NCBI RefSeq assembly: GCF_036345155.1
Contig: NZ_CP107772.1
Location: 5,766,001-5,830,000 of the forward strand
DNA from: Streptomyces sp. NBC_00582
Lineage (GTDB): Bacteria > Actinomycetota > Actinomycetes > Streptomycetales > Streptomycetaceae
Direction of reading: 5' to 3'
DNA: 64,000 nucleotides
Positions 36,367 through 45,483 of this stretch are shown here, one piece after another. The position numbers and the translations under genes are program-made. Every line of letters begins with the position of its first letter. Position 1 is the stretch's first letter. The notes below the pieces were generated by a model that saw only the letters and a program-made list of their open reading frames with translations, was not told where the DNA came from and made no database searches.

Positions 36367-37098
36367 TCAGCGACCCAGCGCCGCCAGTTCCTTCGCCGCC
36401 TCCGTCAGATCCTTCGCCGTGTCGATGGCCCGCCAGTACGCCCCCTGAGGGATCGGGAAGCCAGCCAGCCGCCGCTCGCGCGCGAGGTGAGGGAACGTCG
36501 TCCGCTCGTGATCCCCCCGCTCGGGCAGCAGCCCGGCGAACTCGGGGGAGAAGACGTACACCCCCGCGTTGATCTCGTACGTCGTCGGCGGTGCCTCGAT
36601 GAAGTCGGTGATGTGCCCGAAGCCGTCGGTCTGCACCGCCCCCCACGGGATGCGCGGCCGCGCCAGCGCGAGGGTGGCGACCGCGTCGCGCTCGGTGTGG
36701 AAGTCGGCCATCTCGCGCAGCGAGAAGCGGGTCCAGATGTCGCCGTTGGTGGCGTACCAGGGCCGGTCCGGGTGGGGCAGTCGGGCGGCCGCGTACCTCA
36801 GGCCGCCGCCGCGGCCGAGCGGTTCGGTCTCGACGACCGTCGTGACGTTGACCGGCAGGTCGGCGGACTTCAGCCAGTCCTGCAGAACCTCGGCCAGATG
36901 GCCGCAGGAGACGACGACGTCGGTGACGCCCTCCTCGGCGAGCCAGGAGAGCTGGTGGCCGATGATCGGGGTTCCCGTGCCGGGGATCTCGACCATGGGC
37001 TTGGGCCGGTCGTCGGTGTACGGACGCAGCCGGGACCCCTGGCCACCGGCCAGGACGACGGCTTGCGTGGGGCGCGACGCGGCGTGCGGGTGAGTCAT
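36367..37098 (-). CDS. Sugar-nucleotide pyrophosphorylase-like nucleotidyltransferase
   Basis: 243 aa with the nucleotidyltransferase start AVVLAGGQGSRLRPYTDDRP, KPMVEI, and metal-binding NGDIW. It should form an NDP-sugar from a sugar phosphate, probably for surface glycans, but the sugar is not readable. No left-handed helix domain, so it is not GlmU. TACAGT ends 7 nt before the ATG at 37098, so it is probably leaderless. Confidence 0.88.
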   Translation of the reverse strand: MTHPHAASRPTQAVVLAGGQGSRLRPYTDDRPKPMVEIPGTGTPIIGHQLSWLAEEGVTDVVVSCGHLAEVLQDWLKSADLPVNVTTVVETEPLGRGGGLRYAAARLPHPDRPWYATNGDIWTRFSLREMADFHTERDAVATLALARPRIPWGAVQTDGFGHITDFIEAPPTTYEINAGVYVFSPEFAGLLPERGDHERTTFPHLARERRLAGFPIPQGAYWRAIDTAKDLTEAAKELAALGR

Positions 37099-37105
37099 GG
37101 GCGGC

Positions 37106-37111
37106 ACTGTA
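37106..37111 (-). promoter_or_regulatory. -10 hexamer of a probable leaderless promoter for the nucleotidyltransferase gene
   Basis: TACAGT (minus strand) ends 7 nt before the ATG at 37098. Confidence 0.5.
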
Positions 37112-37205
37112 CGCGGCGCGGGTGTACGTGCCGTAAGAGGTGCCTGACAGCCGCCTGAGCGGCCCCCCCGTCTCGGGCGGGGGAGCCGCGACCCCGGGTG
37201 AGGGG

Positions 37206-37673
37206 CTAGCTGTGGGCCGCGAGGACGCCCGAGGCGAAGGAGGTGTCGCAGACCGGGCGGGCGTAGGACTGGGCGCGCGAGGGGCCGTAGAGACGGACCG
37301 CGGCGCGGCCGAGGGCGCGGGCGATGGAGGTGCAGTGCTTCGCCAGCGACGGCCTGCCGTTCACCGCGGCCTGGAGGTGGGTCAGGGCGGTGCCCGGGTC
37401 CTTCTGCTGGAGCTCGGTCAGGAGCTGGTCGCGCAGGACGTCCTGGGGGGCCTGGGGGGCGCCGTGGGAGGTGCGGTGCGCGGTGGAGACGTCGGAGGCG
37501 GTGAGCACCGAGTCCGAGGGGTCTCCCGACCAGTTGACCCGGGTGACCGCGAGGGTTCCCGAGAGCACCATGACGACGGGCAGGACGAGGGCGAGCGAGC
37601 GGCCGATCCGGCGGGCTGGGCCGCCCTGGCCGCGTCGCGTGCGCTGGGTGGAGTGGTTCGCGGAGTGCTTCAC
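37206..37673 (-). CDS. Small membrane-anchored protein of unknown function
   Basis: 155 aa. A basic N-terminus, one membrane segment (SLALVLPVVMVLSGTLAV), and an extracytoplasmic helical domain with two Cys (AKHCTSIARALG and ARPVCDTSF) that could form a disulfide. The family is not recognised. The GTG at 37673 has TACCCT ending 7 nt upstream and no ribosome-binding site. Confidence 0.7.
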   Translation of the reverse strand: MKHSANHSTQRTRRGQGGPARRIGRSLALVLPVVMVLSGTLAVTRVNWSGDPSDSVLTASDVSTAHRTSHGAPQAPQDVLRDQLLTELQQKDPGTALTHLQAAVNGRPSLAKHCTSIARALGRAAVRLYGPSRAQSYARPVCDTSFASGVLAAHS

Positions 37674-37680
37674 GCGTGTG

Positions 37681-37686
37681 AGGGTA
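37681..37686 (-). promoter_or_regulatory. -10 hexamer of a probable leaderless promoter for the small membrane protein gene
   Basis: TACCCT (minus strand) ends 7 nt before the GTG at 37673. Confidence 0.5.
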
Positions 37687-37829
37687 GCGCCCCGTAATCA
37701 TTCGGCGACATCTCGTCACTCGGACGGGGGATGAAGTGGTGTCCCTTGTGGGGTAGTGGGTTGACGGTCGTTGGGCCGGGTGGGGTACATGTCCGGTGTG
37801 CCGGGGTTTCTGTGCGCTGTCCGAGGCAG

Positions 37830-37867
37830 CGAGAAGGGCCCCGCAGCAGCCTGCGGGGCCCTTCTCG
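37830..37867 (-). terminator. Terminator of msiK
   Basis: CGAGAAGGGCCCCGCAG, loop CAGC, and the perfect 17-bp complement, 15 bp downstream of the msiK stop. Confidence 0.85.
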
Positions 37868-37881
37868 TCGATCTGGGTGGG

Positions 37882-38967
<1,086 letters not shown>

Positions 38968-39026
38968 GGCTCAGAGGCCCCCTTCTACCGGCAGGAACGT
39001 GCCGGACGATCCGTTGTAGGAAGGTG

Positions 39027-39042
39027 GTTGGTGTAGTCCACA
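39027..39042. promoter_or_regulatory. dre-like DasR site upstream of msiK
   Basis: GTTGGTGTAGTCCACA matches 11 of 16 positions of the palindromic DasR consensus ACTGGTCTAGACCACT, including TGGT-TAG-CCA. It is about 60 bp before the msiK start. DasR control is inferred. Confidence 0.5.
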
Positions 39043-39142
39043 CGGGTGAACTGGCTCAGGACGCTACCTCGGCTCCGGCGGATCTGTCAGTACCCGGAGG
39101 CATGTGAACTTCGCGGAAATTTTCGACGGGGTCCCTGTTCGC

Positions 39143-41356
39143 TCAGGTCCTGGCGACACCCGCTTCCAGGGCGTTGTTGACGATCATGCTGAATTCCCCG
39201 TCCCGGGGGGCGAAGACGGACAGGTGGCTCTCCGCCCTGCTCACGGCGAGATAGAACTGCGAGTACAACGCGCGCATGGCGCTGCCTCCATGCCCGTACT
39301 CGTGCAGCCCGCCGGCCCCGCCCAGCACGACGACATGGGAGAACTGCAGGCCTGCGGCGTACTGGGCGGCCGTGACGATCAGGGCCCGGCGTGAGTACCT
39401 CAGCCGGTCGATGTCGTCCCGTCCCTCGATCAGTACCGCCGACTTCTTGGAGAATTCCGGGTCGTCCAAAGCTTTCTTGATCACTTCGAGGTCGCCGGTG
39501 CCCACTCCGACGATCGCGACCCTCTGGTCCTCGGCGCTCTGCCTGAGTTGTTCGAAAGCTGCGCGAAGCGCTGTCATGGGCAGTTCGTCCCGCTGGGCGA
39601 ACGTGATGTGCGGCATGCCCTCCCCGGCTTCACCGCCGGTGCTGGGCAACTGATATTCCCAGTCGTGGCCCATTTCGACCATGTTGGGTACCGAGCTGTG
39701 CAGGTACTGGACGAACGCGAACACCTGCGTGGAAAATCTATGCACCTTCTCGAGGTCGATGGAGTCCACGGTCTGATTCCGTTGGAATACCTTTCCTGAT
39801 CCCCTGCTGAGTTCGTTCTCGGACAGACCGGTCAACAGTACGAAGATCGACTGAAAAGGGTCCATCGCCATGATCAGTCGGGGATGTTCTTCTGCCTCTC
39901 GGGTGAGGTGATGCAGCAGGTAGCGCTCCGAGTCACTGAAGAGGTGGAACTCGTCCACGAAAATGAGGTCGTACCCAAGGCTCTCCCGGAGGGCGTGCCA
40001 GGTGTACGTCTCCAGGTATCGGCGGAAGTCATCGACGACCTGGTCGGTGGTGAGTTGGTGCTGGTCGATCAGGTCCTTGATGTAGAAGCGGTAGGCGGCG
40101 AACGCCAACTCCCGGTCCATGAGAGTGTCCAGCGGGACCATCCAGGATCGCCGGCTCAGGCCCCGGTACTCCTCCAGCGCGTTGAAACTGGGCTTGATCT
40201 GGTGGGTGTCGAAGACCTCCGCGTACTCGCGCAGCAAGGCCCAACACAGGCGAAGTCGCTCGGGTTCGTCGGGCTCCGCCTCGACTCCGTCGGCGACCCA
40301 GTCGCTCACGTGATCCCGGTAGGACCCCCAGGTGTGTTCCTTGATGCGCGCGACCGCGGTGTCGATGAGCTGCATCTGCTGCTGTTTGCCGTCGAGGCTG
40401 TCCTCGCCCAGTACTTCCAACTCGGTGTTCCTGAGCCACTGGCAGAGGAAGGTCAACGGCATGACCTCGATCTGGTCGCACAGTCCCCGCTCGTCGAGTT
40501 TGTGGAACGCTTCCTCGACCTGCTGGGCGATGGCCCAGCTGTGGGTGAGGTAAAGGATACGCGGTAGCGGCCCCGCCGTGGAGTCGTCCGCTTGGTACAG
40601 CTCTTTGAGGGCTTTGAGCTGGAGTATCAGCGTCTTCCCGGTGCCGGCGGCGCCACGGATCTTCAGGGGGTTCGAGAGATCGCTCGCCAGGATGCCCCTC
40701 TGTGTATCGGTCAGATAGGGCATCCACTCGGAGAAGGAGCGGTTTTGTAGCAGTGCGCCGGTGCCGACGCGTTCTAAATCGACCGAGTTCTGCACGCGCT
40801 GCGGCTTGGGAGCGCGCCGGAGGAAGGAGGCGCGAGCCGCTTCGAGCGCGGCGGGATATCCCTCCAGGGTCATGTTGGCGGGAGTCAGGTCGCGCTCGGT
40901 TCTGAACCGTTGCAGCGACACGCGGTCGTTCCGGCTTGTGATGTCCCAGAAACAGTAGTGGCCGTTGCCGAGCGATTCGGCTATCCAGCGCAACGAATCC
41001 GGGTTCATGTTCCTGGGGAGGGCGAAGAAAGCCAGCAGGTTTTCGTAGGAGAACTTGCTCCACCCCGGCGGTAAGGAGACGGGAGGACGGGACATCGCCT
41101 GCGCGCCCCGGTCGACGCGCTCCAGGAAGCGAGCCGCTGTGTACTCGGATCCGTCGTGGATCACTTCCCAGGGGAACTCCTCGATGAGGATGAGGCTGCT
41201 GGCCTCCGTGTCCTCGCGATGCACATAATAGGTGGATTTGCCAACCTCCTTCATTACGACGTTGTCGGAGACGAATCCGTCCTCGTCCTCGTGATCGGGG
41301 TCGGCGTAAAAATTCTGAAGATAAGAGGACAGGCTGGCGCGGGTGAAAGCTTTCAA
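39143..41356 (-). CDS. UvrD/SF1-type helicase-like ATPase of a two-gene accessory module
   Basis: 737 aa, TTG start at 41356, one base after the partner's stop. Residues 1-200 match nothing I know. The ATPase core has a Q-motif-like LTDTQRGIL (215-223), Walker A GAAGTGKT (235-242), motif II LIFVDEFHLF (464-473), motif III LIMAMDPFQSIF (494-505), motif V VTAAQYAAGLQFSHVVVL (661-678) and motif VI YLAVSRAESHL (702-712). All SF1A motifs are present, so it should bind and hydrolyse ATP. Motif V lacks the usual T-x-H-x-x-K-G. Codon use is looser and GC lower than in neighbouring genes, pointing to transfer. A defence role is inferred from the pairing and location. Confidence 0.8.
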   Translation of the reverse strand: MKAFTRASLSSYLQNFYADPDHEDEDGFVSDNVVMKEVGKSTYYVHREDTEASSLILIEEFPWEVIHDGSEYTAARFLERVDRGAQAMSRPPVSLPPGWSKFSYENLLAFFALPRNMNPDSLRWIAESLGNGHYCFWDITSRNDRVSLQRFRTERDLTPANMTLEGYPAALEAARASFLRRAPKPQRVQNSVDLERVGTGALLQNRSFSEWMPYLTDTQRGILASDLSNPLKIRGAAGTGKTLILQLKALKELYQADDSTAGPLPRILYLTHSWAIAQQVEEAFHKLDERGLCDQIEVMPLTFLCQWLRNTELEVLGEDSLDGKQQQMQLIDTAVARIKEHTWGSYRDHVSDWVADGVEAEPDEPERLRLCWALLREYAEVFDTHQIKPSFNALEEYRGLSRRSWMVPLDTLMDRELAFAAYRFYIKDLIDQHQLTTDQVVDDFRRYLETYTWHALRESLGYDLIFVDEFHLFSDSERYLLHHLTREAEEHPRLIMAMDPFQSIFVLLTGLSENELSRGSGKVFQRNQTVDSIDLEKVHRFSTQVFAFVQYLHSSVPNMVEMGHDWEYQLPSTGGEAGEGMPHITFAQRDELPMTALRAAFEQLRQSAEDQRVAIVGVGTGDLEVIKKALDDPEFSKKSAVLIEGRDDIDRLRYSRRALIVTAAQYAAGLQFSHVVVLGGAGGLHEYGHGGSAMRALYSQFYLAVSRAESHLSVFAPRDGEFSMIVNNALEAGVART

Positions 41357-41357
41357 G

Positions 41358-42275
41358 TCAGTATTCCCAATTTTCGGAGATCATCGTCAGATGAGTTTCC
41401 CGGGCGGCCTCGTAGTCTGCGGGAAGGCCGATGTCCGTGAAAACCTGAGCCATCTGCTGTACGACGCGATGGCAGAACAGGGTGTTCAGTCGGGCCACTC
41501 GGCGGGCTTGCGTGGCCGGGGTTTCCTCCAGGGGCCTGACGACGACTGACGCGTCAGGTACGCTGCTGACGAGGCGCAAGAGTGCGACGTAGCCGACAGC
41601 GTGGTGCGGGCTGGGCTTGTGGACGTAGAGGAAGTCGCCCGGGAAGCGCTTCAGCCGTTCACGGACGCCGCTGCGAAGGACGTCGACGGCAGCCTTCTTC
41701 ATCGACTTTGTCGCATCCAGGCGCTTGCAGTGGCCTCGGAGGCAGGGGCAGAAGGTTTCGGTGTGGGAACAGCGCTCGATCTCGTTCTCGGTTTTCTCCA
41801 GCGCCAGCAGGCGATGCACCCCGGTGATGAAATTTTCGCGCTTCTTGCCGTTCGGTGAAACGAGTGTCGCGATGGCTTCCGGTTCGTACCCCAGACGCAG
41901 CATCTCGAACGCGCGGTCAACCGGGTCCGATGTGCGGGATTCGCTGAAGAAATTTCGGACTGCCTTCTCGGCGTCGGAACGCTGGGCCTGTATCTCTTTG
42001 GGGAGAACGAACTGCTTCACGTACGACTCGACCGGAATCGCCGGCACGTAGGTTATGAGGTTCCAGTTCTTCGCATAGGCGAGATCGCAGTTGGCCGTGA
42101 CGACGAAGCCAAGTGTGCCCCCGGCCCCGAACGGGAACGCGTCTCCCGGTTGCAGGAACTCAAGCACGTCGCCCTGTCTGATGGGCCCGTCCGGGCTTGT
42201 GCTTGAGGGTTCGTGTTCCGCGAATAAGCTCGCGGCGATGTTTGTGCCGGCCTGAGCGAGTGTGGTGTCGGTCAC
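41358..42275 (-). CDS. Unrecognised Cys-containing partner protein of the helicase
   Basis: 305 aa, GTG start at 42275. Visible features: GDVLEFL (35-41), the FVVTANCDLAYAKNW segment (57-71) with a central CDL, a possible metal site made by C169, C176, C178, C183 and nearby His (SHTETFCPCLRGHC), FPGDFLYVH (211-219), and a C-terminal helix RLNTLFCHRVVQQMAQVFTD followed by IGLP. Proteins with a similar CDL motif and IGLP-type tail are, as I recall, often neighbours of ATPases in variable islands; I cannot name the family. Its stop is one base from the helicase start. TAGGAT 6 nt upstream suggests a leaderless promoter. Confidence 0.7.
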   Translation of the reverse strand: MTDTTLAQAGTNIAASLFAEHEPSSTSPDGPIRQGDVLEFLQPGDAFPFGAGGTLGFVVTANCDLAYAKNWNLITYVPAIPVESYVKQFVLPKEIQAQRSDAEKAVRNFFSESRTSDPVDRAFEMLRLGYEPEAIATLVSPNGKKRENFITGVHRLLALEKTENEIERCSHTETFCPCLRGHCKRLDATKSMKKAAVDVLRSGVRERLKRFPGDFLYVHKPSPHHAVGYVALLRLVSSVPDASVVVRPLEETPATQARRVARLNTLFCHRVVQQMAQVFTDIGLPADYEAARETHLTMISENWEY

Positions 42276-42281
42276 GTGCTG

Positions 42282-42287
42282 ATCCTA
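42282..42287 (-). promoter_or_regulatory. -10 hexamer of a probable leaderless promoter for the helicase module
   Basis: TAGGAT (minus strand) ends 6 nt before the GTG at 42275. Confidence 0.5.
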
Positions 42288-42387
42288 CTCAGGGCGACCG
42301 GTTCTGAGGAGAGATCCGTGGTCCTGGAAGGGAGCGACTGTGTAAGGTGGGCGACGCTTCGCGGCGTCGTTGACGTGGCGTGGTTCT

Positions 42388-42460
42388 GCCGCCTTAGCTC
42401 AGTTGGTAGAGCGGTTGCCTTGTAAGCTCCAGGTCGTCGGTTCGATTCCGACAGGCGGCT
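42388..42460 (+). tRNA. tRNA-Thr (anticodon TGT), anticodon stem mismatched
   Basis: 73 nt cloverleaf: acceptor GCCGCCT/AGGCGGC, D stem GCTC/GAGC, T stem GTCGG/CCGAC with TTCGATT loop, anticodon loop CTTGTAA. No CCA is encoded. The anticodon stem reads GTTGC against GCTCC: the T28-C42 and T29-T41 pairs do not form. All other stems are perfect. The tRNA is probably functional in descent, but this stem is abnormal. A hairpin terminator follows. Confidence 0.85.
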
Positions 42461-42465
42461 CTTCC

Positions 42466-42493
42466 CTGCCCGTCGCTCATAAGCGGCGGGCAG
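42466..42493. terminator. Terminator between tRNA-Thr and the convergent phosphotransferase gene
   Basis: CTGCCCGTCGC pairs with GCGGCGGGCAG (one G-T) around TCATAA, starting 6 bp after the tRNA. Confidence 0.75.
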
Positions 42494-42495
42494 AG

Positions 42496-43380
42496 TCATG
42501 TTCGGCCCAGCAGGCGGCGGCCGATCTCCAGTTCGGCCGGTGACGGCGGGGTGCCGTCCTCTGTCCGCCACAGGGTGTTCTGCAGCAGTCGGCCCAGGGT
42601 CCAGGCCCTGGCGCGGTCCCGGTCGAGTCCCATCACGCCGGTCATCGTGTCGAAGCGGCGGCGGACGTCGTCGGGGTCGAAGCGGTTGATCAGGGCCGGC
42701 CAGAGCTCGAAGCCGGGGTCGCCCGCGAGTGGCTTCGGGTCGATCGCGAGCCACGGGGCGCGGTCGGCCGCGAGGACGTTGTCGTAGTGGAGGTCCCAGT
42801 GCAGGAGCCGGTTGCCGGGCTCGGCCGCGACCTCGCGTACGGCCGCCGCGCAGTCGGCCGTCAGGCGGCGTCCGTCCGGCTCGGGGATCCGGGCGAGCGC
42901 GCCCGGCGTGCGCTCCAGCAGGGACCGCGCCACACGGCCCAGCTTCCGCAGGCCCGGCGGCGCGGGGACGGACGTCAGCCGGGCCAGCAGACCGGCGATG
43001 ACCCGCACGGCCGTGCGGGCGTCCTCGACCCGGGACAGCGGGCGGTGCGCCGCGAGGCGTTCGAGGAGCAGGGTGCCGGTCGGCTCGTCGTGCCGCAGGA
43101 GCCGTACCGCGTGGTCGCCGTTCCAGACCCGCAGGGCGACCGGCTCGCCCGCCGTCTCCTCGTCGAGGAGCTGGAGCTTGAGCACGGCCGGGGTGCCGTC
43201 GGCGGCTCTCACCGGCAGGACCAGCGCGCACAGTCCGTGCATCGGCGGCCCGTCGATCCGCAGTCCCCAGCGTCGTAGGAAACCGGCCGCCAGGTCCGGC
43301 AGCCCCGCGACGAAGGCCCGCCCCGCCTCGCCGTGGATCTTTACCTGTTCTGTCACCAGGGCGCCCGGAATGTCGATCAC
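42496..43380 (-). CDS. Aminoglycoside phosphotransferase, APH(6)-like
   Basis: 294 aa kinase-like fold. The catalytic loop LLHWDLHYDNVLA and the metal-site region LAIDPKPLAGDPGFELWP are those of the streptomycin 6-phosphotransferase group; an N-lobe Lys is in AVLKLQLLDEE. It would phosphorylate streptomycin or a related aminocyclitol, but there is no streptomycin cluster in the window, so it may be a stray resistance-type or metabolic kinase. The GTG at 43380 is preferred because TATCGT ends 7 nt upstream. Confidence 0.85.
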   Translation of the reverse strand: MIDIPGALVTEQVKIHGEAGRAFVAGLPDLAAGFLRRWGLRIDGPPMHGLCALVLPVRAADGTPAVLKLQLLDEETAGEPVALRVWNGDHAVRLLRHDEPTGTLLLERLAAHRPLSRVEDARTAVRVIAGLLARLTSVPAPPGLRKLGRVARSLLERTPGALARIPEPDGRRLTADCAAAVREVAAEPGNRLLHWDLHYDNVLAADRAPWLAIDPKPLAGDPGFELWPALINRFDPDDVRRRFDTMTGVMGLDRDRARAWTLGRLLQNTLWRTEDGTPPSPAELEIGRRLLGRT

Positions 43381-43387
43381 CTCCGGG

Positions 43388-43395
43388 ACGATACT
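43388..43395. promoter_or_regulatory. Shared -10 region of two divergent leaderless promoters
   Basis: ACGATACT reads TATCGT (43393-43388) for the minus gene starting at 43380 and GATACT (43390-43395) for the plus gene starting at 43403. Each hexamer ends 7 nt from its start codon. Confidence 0.5.
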
Positions 43396-43402
43396 TGCGG
43401 GT

Positions 43403-44080
43403 GTGAATCGGCTCCCGCGGTTTTCCGGTGTGCGGCGGGCGGTGTGGTCGTACGTCCGCAGCGCACCCGGCACCTACCTGTGGCTGACGGTCCTGTTCTT
43501 CACCACGGTCGCGCTGCACCACATGTCCCCGGAGTTCGAACAGGAGTTCCTGCGGCAGCGCTCGACCAACCTCCATGAGCTGTCCCGGCATCCCGTGCGG
43601 GTGCTGATCGCGAGTGCGATGTGGATCGACGGCGGCCACTGGCTGCCGTACGCGCTGCTGTACTCCGTCTTCCACGCCCGGGCGGAGCGCTGGCTGGGGA
43701 CCTGGCGCTGGCTGACGGTGTGCGTGGCGTCGCACGTGCTGGCCACGCTGGTCAGCGAGGGCGCGCTGCTGAAGGCGATCCGGGACGGGATGGCGCCGGA
43801 GTCCTCGGTCAACACCTTGGACATCGGGGTGAGTTACGCGCTGGCGGGGGTGGCGGCGGTGCTCGGCTACCGGATCCGCGGGCCATGGCGGTACGTGTAT
43901 CTCGCGGTCGTCCTCGTCTTCTTCGCGGTGCCGCTGACCGCCGGGCCGACCTTCACCGACCTCGGTCACTTCGTCGCCGTCCTGATCGGGCTCGGCTGCT
44001 ATCCGCTGGTCAGAGGGCGCGGAAGACTGCGGAATCCGAAGGAGACAGACGCTGTTCCACCGGATAACGTCCGGCCATGA
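43403..44080 (+). CDS. Rhomboid-like membrane protein
   Basis: 225 aa with five or six hydrophobic segments (YLWLTVLFFTTVALHHMSP, then LTVCVASHVLATLVSE, then AVVLVFFAVPLTA, among others). The layout resembles the actinobacterial rhomboid-like family, with no clear GxSG catalytic serine: the nearest is ISYAL-type (DIGVSYALAG). It may be inactive or have a variant site. The stop overlaps the next start (ATGA). Confidence 0.7.
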   Translation: MNRLPRFSGVRRAVWSYVRSAPGTYLWLTVLFFTTVALHHMSPEFEQEFLRQRSTNLHELSRHPVRVLIASAMWIDGGHWLPYALLYSVFHARAERWLGTWRWLTVCVASHVLATLVSEGALLKAIRDGMAPESSVNTLDIGVSYALAGVAAVLGYRIRGPWRYVYLAVVLVFFAVPLTAGPTFTDLGHFVAVLIGLGCYPLVRGRGRLRNPKETDAVPPDNVRP

Positions 44081-45483
44081 GCACCTCGGCAAGCGATGTC
44101 GTGAACGGCGGGATCTCCTTCTGGTACGCGGACGACGGCCTGCCCGCGGTGCGCGAGCCGCTCGGCGGGGACCGCTCCGCCGATGTCGTCGTCGTGGGCG
44201 GCGGCTACACCGGCCTGTGGACGGCGTACTACCTGAAGAAGGCCGCCCCCGACCTGCGGATCACCGTCCTGGAGCAGCGGTTCTGCGGCTACGGAGCCTC
44301 CGGCCGCAACGGCGGCTGGCTCTACAACGGCGTCGCGGGCCGCGACCGGTACGCCGCCCTGCACGGCCACGAGGCCGCCGTACGGCTCCAGCGCGCCATG
44401 AACGACACCGTCGCCGAGGTGGTCCGGGCGCTCGCCGAGGAGGGCGTCGAGGCCGACGTCCACCGCGGCGGGGTCCTGGAGGTGGCCCGCACCCCGGCGC
44501 AGCTGGCCCGCCTCAGGGACTTCCACGCGCACGAACTGTCGTACGGGGAGAAGGACCGCGAGCTGTACGGCGCCCGGGAGACCGCCGAGCGGCTGCGGAT
44601 CGCGGGCGCCGTCGGATCGACGTGGACCCCGCACGGGGCGCGCGTGCACCCGGTGAAGCTGGTCAAGGGGCTCGCGGCGGCCGTCGAGGCGCTGGGCGTC
44701 GAGGTGTACGAGTCGACCCCGGTCACCGAGATCCACGCCGGGCGGGCCGTGACCCCGTACGGGACCGTGCGGGCGCCGTACGTCCTGCGCTGCACCGAGG
44801 GCTTCACCGCCGCGCTGAGGGGCGAGAAGCGGACCTGGCTCCCCATGAACTCCTCGATGATCGCCACCGAGCCGCTCACCGCCGGGCAGTGGGCGGCCGT
44901 CGGGTGGGAGGGCCGGGAGGCGCTCGGGGACATGGCGCACGCCTACATGTACGCCCAGCGCACCGCCGACGGCCGGATCGCGCTCGGCGGGCGCGGGGTG
45001 CCGTACCGCTTCGGCTCGCGCACCGACCACGACGGCGGCACCCAGCCCGCCACCGTCGAGGCGCTGCGGGGGATCCTTCTCGCCTTCTTCCCGGCGCTCG
45101 CCGGGGTGCGTGTCGAGCACGCCTGGTCCGGTGTCCTCGGCGTACCGCGCGACTGGTGCGCCACGGTCACCCTGGACCGGGCCTCCGGTCTCGGCTGGGC
45201 GGGCGGATACGTCGGCTCGGGCGTCGCCACGACCAACCTCGCCGGCCGGACCCTGCGCGACCTGGTGCTGCTGGACTCCGGGCAGGGCGGCAACACCGAT
45301 CTGACCGTCCTGCCGTGGGTCGGGCACAAGGTCCGCCGCTGGGAGCCGGAGCCGCTGCGCTGGCTGGGCGTCCAGGGCATGTACGCCACCTACCGCACCG
45401 CCGACCGGCGCGAGACAAAGACCCACAGCGCCGGCTCCTCACGGCTGGCACGGATCGCGGACCGGGTGGCTGGCCGGCACTAG
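44077..45483 (+). CDS. FAD-dependent oxidoreductase (DAO/glycine-oxidase family)
   Basis: 468 aa. The dinucleotide fold is at the N-terminus (VVVVGGGYTGLWTAYYLKK), FAD contact in GYGASGRNGGW, and the DAO C-terminal domain near GGYVGSGVATTNLAGRT. It probably oxidises an amine or amino acid; the substrate is unknown. It is translationally coupled to the rhomboid-like gene. Its TAG stop is in the same frame as the truncated gene that follows. Confidence 0.88.
   Translation: MSTSASDVVNGGISFWYADDGLPAVREPLGGDRSADVVVVGGGYTGLWTAYYLKKAAPDLRITVLEQRFCGYGASGRNGGWLYNGVAGRDRYAALHGHEAAVRLQRAMNDTVAEVVRALAEEGVEADVHRGGVLEVARTPAQLARLRDFHAHELSYGEKDRELYGARETAERLRIAGAVGSTWTPHGARVHPVKLVKGLAAAVEALGVEVYESTPVTEIHAGRAVTPYGTVRAPYVLRCTEGFTAALRGEKRTWLPMNSSMIATEPLTAGQWAAVGWEGREALGDMAHAYMYAQRTADGRIALGGRGVPYRFGSRTDHDGGTQPATVEALRGILLAFFPALAGVRVEHAWSGVLGVPRDWCATVTLDRASGLGWAGGYVGSGVATTNLAGRTLRDLVLLDSGQGGNTDLTVLPWVGHKVRRWEPEPLRWLGVQGMYATYRTADRRETKTHSAGSSRLARIADRVAGRH

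Noticed and set aside
37716..37790. 24-codon minus-strand frame (starts MYPTRPNDRQ) upstream of the small membrane protein gene
   Set aside because: Too short and low-complexity, no ribosome-binding site; not distinguishable from chance.
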